Shown: piece after piece, positions 57,188-64,000 of the stretch
How the letters are laid out: each line of letters opens with the position of its first letter
Numbering within the stretch: the first letter of the stretch is position 1
Source: an uncultured Limosilactobacillus sp.
GTDB lineage: Bacteria > Bacillota > Bacilli > Lactobacillales > Lactobacillaceae
Direction: 5' to 3'
Length of the DNA stretch: 64,000 nt
NCBI RefSeq assembly: GCF_934202705.1
Contig: NZ_CAKPYE010000004.1
Coordinates: 1 to 64,000, forward strand
Notes under the pieces: model-generated
Database searches by the model: none
What the model was told of the DNA's origin: nothing
The model's input: the letters and a program-made list of their open reading frames with translations, nothing else
Program-made: the position numbers and the translations under genes

Positions 57188-57844
57188 GTGAAATTTAAAG
57201 AATTAAAGGAACGGTTTGATAAAAACGCCAATTTAGCTTTAGCCCAACAAATGTCTTCTTATATGCGGGACCAATTTTTGTTTTATGGCTATCAGAGTAT
57301 TAAAAGAAAACAGCTGTATCACCAGGATTTATTACGTGCTAAACATAGTAATTCAATTAATTGGCAACTATTAGATCAGGCGTGGCATGATCCACATCGT
57401 GAAATGCAATACTTTGTTTGCGATTACTTAATTCAGGTTGAAAATTTAATTACAATTGAAGATTTGCCAAAAATTGAACAATATCTGCGTACAAAACAGT
57501 GGTGGGACACAATTGATAAGTTGATGAAACCAATTGGTCAGTTAGGATTACGTGATCATGCGGTTAACGCGATCATGCTACGTTGGTCAATGGATCCGGA
57601 TCAGTGGATTCGTCGGGTAGCGATTGAGTACCAACTATTACGGAGAGACAAAACCAACATTAATTTATTAGCAGAAATCATTGAAAATAATTTGGGTCGT
57701 CGGGAATTTTTTATTAACAAAGCGATTGGTTGGGCTTTGCGGGACTATTCTAAAACGAATCCAGGGTGGGTTCGCCAATTTATCAAAACTCATCATGCGG
57801 GGTTAACTCCATTGGCGATTCGAGAAGCTAGCAGATATTTATAA
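57188..57844 (+). CDS. AlkD-like DNA alkylation repair protein
   Basis: A 218-residue all-helical HEAT-like repeat protein of the DNA_alkylation (AlkC/AlkD) family. Family blocks are MRDQFLFYGYQSIKRKQL near residue 25, EMQYFVCDYLIQ, the WWDTIDKLM segment, and RWSMDPDQWIRRVAIEYQL, FFINKAIGWALRDYSKTNPGWVRQFI. AlkD excises N3- and N7-alkylpurines without base flipping. The GTG start at 57188 has GGAG 8 nt upstream; a TTG two codons earlier is too close. Confidence 0.92.
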   Translation: MKFKELKERFDKNANLALAQQMSSYMRDQFLFYGYQSIKRKQLYHQDLLRAKHSNSINWQLLDQAWHDPHREMQYFVCDYLIQVENLITIEDLPKIEQYLRTKQWWDTIDKLMKPIGQLGLRDHAVNAIMLRWSMDPDQWIRRVAIEYQLLRRDKTNINLLAEIIENNLGRREFFINKAIGWALRDYSKTNPGWVRQFIKTHHAGLTPLAIREASRYL

Positions 57845-57885
57845 AAAGAGGGACTGAGAATTTAATCTCAGCCCCTCTTTTTATT
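57843..57885. terminator. Bidirectional terminator between alkD-like gene and ssrA
   Basis: AAAAAGAGGG-CTGAGA pairs with TCTCAG-CCCTCTTTTT. Confidence 0.88.
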
Positions 57886-57887
57886 TA

Positions 57888-58260
57888 TGGAGACGGCGGG
57901 GATCGAACCCGCGTCCGAGCATATTGCCATCCTAATCTCTACACTCATAGATTAACAATTTCAAATTCGCTAATTAAAACGCCGTTAATCAAGGCTCCCA
58001 TAATTAACTAGTTTGATGAAACTCTTTTACTAATTACAAACGGAAATTAGTAACGTCAGTCCACTCCATATAAAACCCGGTAACGCACCGTGGACGAGCC
58101 CGGCCGGATTTACGCATGCTTACCGACTAGGCAGCGTATGCGTAAGCGTTTGAATTATTGTTTGCAGTTATAATTTAAAAACTGAGCGTTTTTACGAAGA
58201 CGCAACCTTCGAAGTGCAATTAAGATTCAACCTATACCCGTCGAATCCAAAAACGTCCCC
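57888..58260 (-). ncRNA. ssrA: Transfer-messenger RNA (tmRNA)
   Basis: A 373-nt gene. The 5' end GGGGACG pairs with CGTCTCC at the 3' end to form the tRNA-like acceptor, and the T-arm GGTTCGATCC is present. The tag reading frame encodes ANNNSNAYAYAA and ends with TAG. CCA is not encoded. Together with SmpB (39813) and RNase R (37440) it rescues stalled ribosomes and marks their products for proteases such as ClpXP. Confidence 0.95.
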
Positions 58261-58276
58261 AATAGATATCGTTACT

Positions 58277-58305
58277 ATTATATCAATAATGCAAAGTAAT
58301 TTCAA
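58277..58305 (-). promoter_or_regulatory. Promoter of ssrA
   Basis: Minus strand: TTGAAA (58305-58300), 17 nt, TATAAT (58282-58277), with TGA before the -10. Confidence 0.8.
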
Positions 58306-58345
58306 AAACTTCAAGGAAAGTTCATAGACTTTGAGAGGAATTAAT

Positions 58346-58351
58346 TATAAT
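58346..58351 (+). promoter_or_regulatory. -10 element of the two-component operon
   Basis: TATAAT, 29 nt before the regulator ATG; no clear -35. Confidence 0.45.
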
Positions 58352-58380
58352 GTAGTAGTAATGAAAAAAGGAGTGTAATC

Positions 58381-59091
58381 ATGAACATTTTAATGGTGGA
58401 AGATAATCGCTCGGTTTGTGAAATGATGGCCATGTTTTTCAAAAAGGAAAAATGGATCGCGGAGTTTGTTTACGATGGGGAAACCGCTGTGGAGACGTTT
58501 CAACAAAAGCCTGAACAGTGGGACCTTGTTTTACTAGATTTGAACTTGCCAAAAAAAGATGGTATGCAGGTGGCTACTGATATTCGGCGGATTTCACCGG
58601 TAGTACCGATTATTATGCTGACGGCACGAGATTCAGAAAGTGATCAAGTCTTAGGCTTGGAGATGGGTGCGGATGAGTATGTTACGAAACCATTTAGTCC
58701 ACTGGCCTTAATTGCACGGATTAAAGCATTGCATCGGCGTATTTCAATGGTGAATAACTCTAGCAGGACATCAGAAGAAACGAATTTTGATATTCAAACG
58801 GACCATTTTAAATTGAATACAAAAACTCGTGAAGCATTTTTGAATGATCAACCCATTAAGGATCTCACGCCCAAAGAATTCGATTTATTAAAGACACTGG
58901 CGGCTAAACCTAAGCAGGTCTTTAGTCGTGAGCAATTATTACAATTAGTTTGGAACTATGAGTATTATGGTGATGAACGCACCGTGGATGCACATATCAA
59001 AAAACTTCGTCAGAAAATTGAACAGGTCGGTCCTAAGGTAATTCAAACTGTCTGGGGAGTCGGCTATAAGTTTGATGATAGTGAGGTCTAA
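58381..59091 (+). CDS. OmpR-family response regulator
   Basis: A 236-residue DNA-binding regulator. The receiver domain has the acidic pair in VEDN, the phosphorylated Asp53 in VLLDLNLPKKDG, Thr in MLTARDS and Lys in YVTKPFSP. The winged-helix output domain (about residues 132-232) contains PIKDLTPKEFDLLKTLA and DERTVDAHIKKLRQKIE. AAAAGGAG precedes the ATG. The partner kinase starts 5 nt after its stop. Target genes are unknown. Confidence 0.95.
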   Translation: MNILMVEDNRSVCEMMAMFFKKEKWIAEFVYDGETAVETFQQKPEQWDLVLLDLNLPKKDGMQVATDIRRISPVVPIIMLTARDSESDQVLGLEMGADEYVTKPFSPLALIARIKALHRRISMVNNSSRTSEETNFDIQTDHFKLNTKTREAFLNDQPIKDLTPKEFDLLKTLAAKPKQVFSREQLLQLVWNYEYYGDERTVDAHIKKLRQKIEQVGPKVIQTVWGVGYKFDDSEV

Positions 59092-59096
59092 AGAAC

Positions 59097-60572
59097 ATGA
59101 AGTTAATGGGACGCCAAGTGCTGGGATTCACAACGGTGGTTGTTGTCCTTTGTACGATTTTAATGATTTCATTTGTTAGTGTTGCTAATCGAACAATGTA
59201 TCATCAAACCTGGTACCAGTTAAGCCAGTATGCTGACAGTTTAATTCAAGATGATGAGGTCATTATTAACCGGAAGACCAACCAAATTGTTGGCTTTCAA
59301 CAACAGGCGATTAACTCGAAGTCAAAGTTACTTTCTCGGCAAAATGTCTATTTTGCAGTTCTCGATGCGAAGGGAAAGACACGGTATGATAATAGTCAAG
59401 GGTATACCACGCGGATCAGTAAACAAGATTTGCAGAAGTTGCGGAAGGGCGAAATTATTAAAAAACGGATCGCATATCCTGATGAGAAAAATCTGCAAAA
59501 GAAGCATCAAAATGCGCCAGTTCCCCAAATGATTGGGATGATGAAACCTTACTTTTTCAACCATAAACTAGTAGCCGTGGTTAACATTAGTACCTTTTCG
59601 TCTACAGCTGGTCAAATCTATTCGCAAATTGCCCATCGGATGCTAATTGATTTTATTATTGCGTTAGTGGTAGCACTTTTGATTAGCTACGTTCTCGCTC
59701 GTTCGTTGACGAAACGGATTGACAAAATGAAAACAGCCACTAACCAAATTGCGAGCGGTAATTACGATGTCCACCTTTCCAGCAAGGGAAAAGATGAATT
59801 AGCTGAATTGAGTGAAAACTTTAATCAAATGGCCGATTCGTTGCAGGCTTCACAGGAAGAAATTAAGGAACAAGAAGAGCGGCGCAAGACATTTTTAGCG
59901 GATGCGGCGCACGAAATGCGCACTCCTTTAACGACAATTAATGGATTGCTGGAAGGGTTGATTTATGATGCAATTCCAGAAGAAGACCGTAAACATAGTT
60001 TGGAGTTAATGCAAAAGGATACGAAGCGACTGATACGGTTGGTTAATGACAACTTAAATTACGAAAAAATCCGTACTAATCAAATCAAAATGGATCGACA
60101 AATTTTTGATGCTAGTGAAGTGCTAACTAATTTGAAAGATCAACTGGAACCAAACCTCAAGGACCAGGATGATCAAATTACTATTCAGGTACCACACCCA
60201 TTGCGAACGTATGCTGATTATGATCGCTTTATTCAAATTATGTTTAACATTATTCAAAATGCGATCCAATTTACTAAGCATGGGCAAATTACTGTGATTG
60301 GAGAACGCTTGCCGAAAGGAGCTCAATTTACAATTCAGGATACCGGAATTGGAATGACTGAGGAACAACTAAAGAATATTTGGGAGCGTTTCTATAAGGC
60401 AGATCGTTCACGGATGAATACTAAATATGGTGAGTCCGGAATTGGTTTGTCACTCGTTCGACAACTGGTACATTCACATCACGGTAAAATTACAGTTAAG
60501 AGTAAAGTTAATCACGGGACAACCTTTATCGTCTTCTTCCCAGACCGCTCTGATGGTCAATCAAATTCATAG
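59097..60572 (+). CDS. Sensor histidine kinase
   Basis: A 491-residue membrane kinase. TM1 spans about residues 9-30. An extracytoplasmic sensor region of about 150 residues follows (31-182), then TM2 (183-202) and HAMP (about 203-255). HisKA has the phospho-acceptor His272 in DAAHEMRTPLTTINGLLEGL. HATPase_c follows, with the N box NIIQNAIQFT, G1 DTGIGM, the F box and G2 GIGLSLV. The large sensor region resembles Cache-type folds by length; the ligand is unknown. It forms an operon with the regulator. Confidence 0.95.
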   Translation: MKLMGRQVLGFTTVVVVLCTILMISFVSVANRTMYHQTWYQLSQYADSLIQDDEVIINRKTNQIVGFQQQAINSKSKLLSRQNVYFAVLDAKGKTRYDNSQGYTTRISKQDLQKLRKGEIIKKRIAYPDEKNLQKKHQNAPVPQMIGMMKPYFFNHKLVAVVNISTFSSTAGQIYSQIAHRMLIDFIIALVVALLISYVLARSLTKRIDKMKTATNQIASGNYDVHLSSKGKDELAELSENFNQMADSLQASQEEIKEQEERRKTFLADAAHEMRTPLTTINGLLEGLIYDAIPEEDRKHSLELMQKDTKRLIRLVNDNLNYEKIRTNQIKMDRQIFDASEVLTNLKDQLEPNLKDQDDQITIQVPHPLRTYADYDRFIQIMFNIIQNAIQFTKHGQITVIGERLPKGAQFTIQDTGIGMTEEQLKNIWERFYKADRSRMNTKYGESGIGLSLVRQLVHSHHGKITVKSKVNHGTTFIVFFPDRSDGQSNS

Positions 60573-60579
60573 AAATTTT

Positions 60580-60618
60580 ATGAAAGCGCTTGTCAATTGA
60601 GCGCTTTCATTGTATTCT
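60580..60618 (+). promoter_or_regulatory. glcU promoter with cre-like palindrome
   Basis: TTGTCA (60590-60595), 17 nt, TATTCT (60613-60618). Flanking and overlapping it, ATGAAAGCGC (60580-60589) and GCGCTTTCAT (60601-60610) form a perfect inverted repeat. TGAAAGCGCTTGTCA resembles a CcpA cre with one extra base. The repeat could also terminate the kinase transcript, but it has a poor T run. Confidence 0.5.
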
Positions 60619-60658
60619 GTTAAAGTTATTGATTTTAAGAGAGGGAGTTGAAAACTCA

Positions 60659-61519
60659 ATGGGTTATTTAATCGCTTTAATCCCAGCAGTATGTTGGGGG
60701 ATTATGCCACTAATTTCAACGAAGGTTGGTGGTTCTTCCAGTAATCAAGTGTTTGGAATCGGCTTGGGCGCACTGACTGTCTCAATTATTAGTATGCTGT
60801 TGATTCGCCCATCCATTGACCTAGTACCATTTGTGGTGGCGGTTGTTTCAGGGGCATGTTGGTCCTTAGGACAGTTTGGTCAATTTGCTTCGATGAAAAA
60901 AATTGGTGTTTCCAACACGATGCCGCTTTCCACTGCTTTCCAGTTAGTTGGTAACACGCTGGTTGGGGTCTGTATTTTTCACGAATGGACAGGAACAAAG
61001 CAGGTGGTAATTGGATTTATCGCTTTGGGACTAGTTGTCATTGGTGCGATGCTGACATCCATTACTGACCGTTCAGCCGGCAAGTCGGTTGCAATACGGG
61101 ATATCATGTTCTTGCTATTAACTACCATCGGTTATATTATTTATTCTGCGTTTCCACGTTTCCCAATCCTTGCCCATACAAATTCAATTGCAATTTATTT
61201 ACCAGAAACAATTGGGATTTTGTTGGGCGTCACGATTTATCAATTAGTTACTGAGGGGCCAAAAGTTTTTAAACAACGGGGGCAATATGCTAATATTCTT
61301 TCCGGATTACTTTGGGGTGTAGCTGGACTAAGCTATATTTTTGGTGCCCGTGCGATCGGTATCACCGTTGCCTTTATTTTCAGTCAAATGAATGTCTTAA
61401 TTTCAACACTTGGTGGGATTTATTTCTTAAAGGAAACCAAATCACCATTTGAAATGCGCTATACCATTATTGGTTTATGCTTTGTGGTAGTGGGCGCAGT
61501 CCTAACTGTCTTTGCATAA
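60659..61519 (+). CDS. glcU: GlcU/GRP-family glucose uptake protein
   Basis: A 286-residue sugar transporter with about ten helices. It starts MGYLIALIPAVCWGIMPLISTKVGGSSSNQVFGIGLGAL. Other blocks are SGACWSLGQFGQFASMKKIGVSNTMPLSTAFQLVGNTL and LLWGVAGLSYIFGARAIG. GlcU members take up glucose by proton symport, giving unphosphorylated sugar for a kinase, which suits non-PTS lactobacilli. ATG 60659 follows GAGAGGGAG; the earlier frame start at 60590 lies in the promoter. pgi follows within 2 kb. Confidence 0.92.
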   Translation: MGYLIALIPAVCWGIMPLISTKVGGSSSNQVFGIGLGALTVSIISMLLIRPSIDLVPFVVAVVSGACWSLGQFGQFASMKKIGVSNTMPLSTAFQLVGNTLVGVCIFHEWTGTKQVVIGFIALGLVVIGAMLTSITDRSAGKSVAIRDIMFLLLTTIGYIIYSAFPRFPILAHTNSIAIYLPETIGILLGVTIYQLVTEGPKVFKQRGQYANILSGLLWGVAGLSYIFGARAIGITVAFIFSQMNVLISTLGGIYFLKETKSPFEMRYTIIGLCFVVVGAVLTVFA

Positions 61520-61520
61520 T

Positions 61521-61565
61521 AAAAATCGTGGATTGCTTTAATTAGAACCAATCCACGATTTTTTT
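61521..61565. terminator. Bidirectional terminator after glcU
   Basis: AAAATCGTGGATTG pairs perfectly with CAATCCACGATTTT plus a T run. Confidence 0.9.
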
Positions 61566-62445
61566 AATATTGTTTTTTATTGGTAATGGATGATCGATAA
61601 AGCTGTAGTGCTGTCCAAAGACATACCAGCACGATCAACCAGGTTAAGACTTTCATTGGTAAACTCTTCACGAAGGTAGCTGCAACATAGACGCCCAGGA
61701 TCCCTCCAATTAAGAAGCCGAAAACGCCACGATAAGAGACCCGCTCTTCACGAATAAAATTGTAACTAGCAACAGGCATTAAGAGGGCACAAGAGAGCAT
61801 CATGATTGGGAAGGCAGCAATGGGCTTCATTCCTAGTAGGTAAACTAACACCATACATGGTGCATATAGTCCAACCCCAGCGGTCATCAAGACACCCAAA
61901 ATAAAGTTGCCAATAATTCCGATGAATAACAGCCAGCCATGAAGGCCATAGGCACTATTATCAGTAGCAATTAAGGCAATCCAGCCCATTTTATTGGCTA
62001 ACATCAGAAGTGAAGTAATAGTTAAAGCAATGGCCATCACTTTTTGGATCATTGCTGTTTCCCAACGTACCACAATCCGACTACCTGAATAGGCACCAAC
62101 TACTGCGGCAATCACCATGGGAATTAAAGTAGTTAGTTCAACTGGGACGGCGGTTAAAAAGAAGAAAGATTCCGTCATTGTTGGGATCGCTTGAATAGCA
62201 TTAAGGGTTCCGGGTAATTCTCGTTCGTCAGGGACATAATTTGTAAACCGGTAGAGAGTGGTAGTAGTACCAAAATTACCAATTCCTAACGTATCACCAA
62301 AGTCGGTTACCAAACCTATTAGGAAACCAACTAAATTAAATTTCAGTGGACGGCTGTCTGAATCATGTCTAGCATGAACAATAATTTCAAATGCCAGCCA
62401 GAGGATACAGACAAACACTAGTCCTAAAATAATTTTTAAGATCAT
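61564..62445 (-). CDS. TauE/SafE-family membrane permease
   Basis: A 293-residue integral membrane protein of the sulfite exporter TauE/SafE (UPF0721) family with about eight helices in two repeats. Typical blocks are FLIGLVTDFGDTLGIGNFGTTTTLYRF near residues 37-63 and GVGLYAPCMVLVYLLGMKPIAAFPIMML in the second half. Members export sulfite, sulfonates or organic anions; the substrate is unknown. It is convergent with glcU and divergent from pgi. Confidence 0.9.
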   Translation of the reverse strand: MILKIILGLVFVCILWLAFEIIVHARHDSDSRPLKFNLVGFLIGLVTDFGDTLGIGNFGTTTTLYRFTNYVPDERELPGTLNAIQAIPTMTESFFFLTAVPVELTTLIPMVIAAVVGAYSGSRIVVRWETAMIQKVMAIALTITSLLMLANKMGWIALIATDNSAYGLHGWLLFIGIIGNFILGVLMTAGVGLYAPCMVLVYLLGMKPIAAFPIMMLSCALLMPVASYNFIREERVSYRGVFGFLIGGILGVYVAATFVKSLPMKVLTWLIVLVCLWTALQLYRSSITNKKQY

Positions 62446-62561
62446 CTTGTTATCCTCATATTTTAATTTTGTGCTTATCAGTATATCATGAACTACATTA
62501 TTAAGAAACGTACGGTTACTAAAAGAAAAGGTTAATAATTGACATTTTTTGGTAGTTTATA

Positions 62562-62590
62562 TTGAAAAGGGGTTCATAAACAGATATGAT
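62562..62590 (+). promoter_or_regulatory. Promoter of pgi
   Basis: TTGAAA, 17 nt, TATGAT, 46 nt before the pgi ATG. Confidence 0.6.
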
Positions 62591-62636
62591 TTGAATTGTA
62601 AGTTTAATATGTTTGATTAAGAAAGAGGTTAGACAA

Positions 62637-63995
62637 ATGGCGCATGTTTCATTTGATAGTAGTGCTTTAAAGAAGTTTGTTCACCCGAATGAACTGGGTG
62701 AGATGCAAGCAATGGTCAATGCCGCAAATGATGAATTACGGCAAGGAACTGGTGCTGGTGCTGATTTTCGTGATTGGCTGCATTTACCAAGCGACTACGA
62801 CCGAAAAGAATTTGAGCGGATTAAGAAGGCTGCTGCCAAGATTAAGGATGACTCTGATGTGTTAGTTGTGATCGGGATCGGTGGTTCCTACCTTGGTGCA
62901 CGGATGGCGATCGACTTCTTGCACAACAGTTTTTATCAAGCTCAAGCAGCTGCTGATCGGAAGGCGCCATTAGTTCTTTTCGCCGGAAACTCGCTCAGCT
63001 CATCATACGTTTATGACATGATTCAATTAATCGGTGATCGTGACTTCTCAGTAAACGTGATTTCTAAATCAGGAACCACGACAGAACCATCAATTGCTTT
63101 CCGGATTTTTAAGCAAAAGCTCATTGATAAATACGGTGAAGCAGGTGCAAACGACCGGATCTACGCGACAACTGATCAAAAGCGCGGGGCACTAAAGAGT
63201 GAAGCAGACGACGCTGGTTGGGAAACTTTTGTCATTCCTGACGGTGTTGGTGGTCGTTACTCTGTTCTGAGTGCGGTTGGACTGTTGCCAATTGCAGCTT
63301 CTGGTGCGGACATTGACAAGTTGATGCAAGGGGCTGCGGATGCTGAACATACGTATGATGATCCTGACCTCACAAAGAATGAAGCATATCAATATGCTGC
63401 CTATCGGAACATCCTTTACCGGAAGGGCTACGAAACTGAATTGCTGGAAAACTATGAACCAAACATGACGATGCTGGCAGAATGGTGGAAGCAATTGGCT
63501 GGTGAATCTGAAGGTAAGGATCAAAAGGGAATTTATCCATCAAGCGCCAACTTTACGACTGATCTCCACTCGCTTGGCCAATACATTCAAGAAGGTCGGC
63601 GTTTCTTGATGGAGACGGTAGTTAAGTTAGATCAACCAAATCATGATATGACGATTCCAGAAGCCAAGAGCAACCTGGATGGTTTGGAATACTTGCAAGG
63701 TAAGAATATGGACTGGGTTAACACTAAGGCATACGAAGCGGTTGTTGCGGCTCATACAACAGGTGGTGTGCCAGTAATGACGGTTCACATTGACCAAGAA
63801 GACGAATACACACTTGGTTACTTGATTTACTTTTTTGAAGTTGCTATTGCAATTTCTGGTTACCTAAATGGTATTAATCCATTTAATCAGCCAGGTGTGG
63901 AAGCATACAAAACGAACATGTTTGGATTATTAGGCAAGCCCGGTTATGAAAAAATTGGCGATCAACTGCGTAAGGAAATGGCCGATAATCAATAA
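62637..63995 (+). CDS. pgi: Glucose-6-phosphate isomerase
   Basis: A 452-residue glycolytic isomerase of glucose-6-phosphate and fructose-6-phosphate. SIS-type blocks are VVIGIGGSYLGARMAIDFL, VISKSGTTTEPSIAFRIFK and DGVGGRYSVLSAVGLLP. The active-site segment QYAAYRNILYRKGYETELLENYEP and the C-terminal block NPFNQPGVEAYKTNMFGLLGKPG complete the family pattern. Length fits the short Gram-positive Pgi (~450). ATG 62637 follows AAAGAGG by 9 nt; the eight codons upstream are not family sequence. The gene ends 5 nt before the window edge and is complete. Confidence 0.97.
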   Translation: MAHVSFDSSALKKFVHPNELGEMQAMVNAANDELRQGTGAGADFRDWLHLPSDYDRKEFERIKKAAAKIKDDSDVLVVIGIGGSYLGARMAIDFLHNSFYQAQAAADRKAPLVLFAGNSLSSSYVYDMIQLIGDRDFSVNVISKSGTTTEPSIAFRIFKQKLIDKYGEAGANDRIYATTDQKRGALKSEADDAGWETFVIPDGVGGRYSVLSAVGLLPIAASGADIDKLMQGAADAEHTYDDPDLTKNEAYQYAAYRNILYRKGYETELLENYEPNMTMLAEWWKQLAGESEGKDQKGIYPSSANFTTDLHSLGQYIQEGRRFLMETVVKLDQPNHDMTIPEAKSNLDGLEYLQGKNMDWVNTKAYEAVVAAHTTGGVPVMTVHIDQEDEYTLGYLIYFFEVAIAISGYLNGINPFNQPGVEAYKTNMFGLLGKPGYEKIGDQLRKEMADNQ

Positions 63996-64000
63996 TTTTT

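Noticed and set aside
1..64000. CRISPR arrays, prophage, intact insertion sequences, restriction or toxin-antitoxin systems
   Set aside because: No regularly spaced repeats, phage gene blocks, transposase ORFs or such gene pairs were seen.

Overview
The window is ordinary low-to-mid G+C Firmicutes chromosome. Gene content and order point to a lactic acid bacterium of the Lactobacillaceae. Typical blocks are comFA-comFC-hpf-secA-prfB, hprK-lgt-gpsA-galU-trxB, uvrBA, rapZ-yvcK-whiA-clpP, gap-pgk-tpiA-eno and cdaA-cdaR-glmM-glmS. The protein sequences look most like Limosilactobacillus (the reuteri/oris/vaginalis group), but that assignment is from memory of the families and was not computed. 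I see no intact insertion sequence, prophage, CRISPR array or replication origin.

Layout. 1-3300: the edge of a repeat, a DMT-family exporter, a KimA-like potassium importer and a small membrane protein. 3300-6000: a YigZ/IMPACT protein on the minus strand, then late-competence genes. comFA carries one in-frame TAA, so it is probably a pseudogene; comFC is intact. 6000-10500: ribosome hibernation factor (hpf), secA, and prfB with its programmed +1 frameshift. 10500-19460: YvlC/YvlD-like membrane proteins, hprK, lgt, gpsA, galU, trxB, a HAD phosphatase, a phosphohexomutase and an HD-domain hydrolase. 19540-24580: uvrBA behind a LexA-type box. 24600-28200: rapZ-yvcK-whiA, then clpP on the minus strand behind a CtsR box and a CIRCE-like repeat. 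28200-29160: two unrecognised small proteins and two tRNA genes. 29200-34000: gap-pgk-tpiA-eno. 34000-45950: transporters, secG-rnr-smpB, ung, pta-tsaE-GNAT, murB and others. 46000-51260: the c-di-AMP cyclase operon and amino-sugar synthesis (glmM, glmS). 51260-51385: a probable small RNA under a CcpA-type cre promoter. 51400-58260: O-acetyltransferase, HAD phosphatase, LysM protein, flavodoxin-fold oxidoreductase, DyP peroxidase, AlkD-like protein and tmRNA. 58380-64000: a two-component system, GlcU sugar uptake, a TauE/SafE permease and pgi.

How parts connect. Sugar flow is represented by GlcU, Pgi, the phosphohexomutase, GalU, the lower-glycolysis operon and Pta. HprK makes the HPr-Ser-P co-effector of CcpA, and two cre or cre-like elements lie in the same window (before the putative sRNA and before glcU). 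Cell-wall supply is linked by CdaA/CdaR-GlmM-GlmS, MurB, RapZ, YvcK and OatA. KimA is a known target of c-di-AMP in Bacillus. Ribosome rescue (tmRNA, SmpB, RNase R) is complete here, with SmpB and RNase R adjacent.

The strongest candidate for something undescribed is the 78-nt catabolite-controlled sRNA at about 51303-51381. Next are the compact structured leader of hpf and the CtsR plus CIRCE-like control of clpP.
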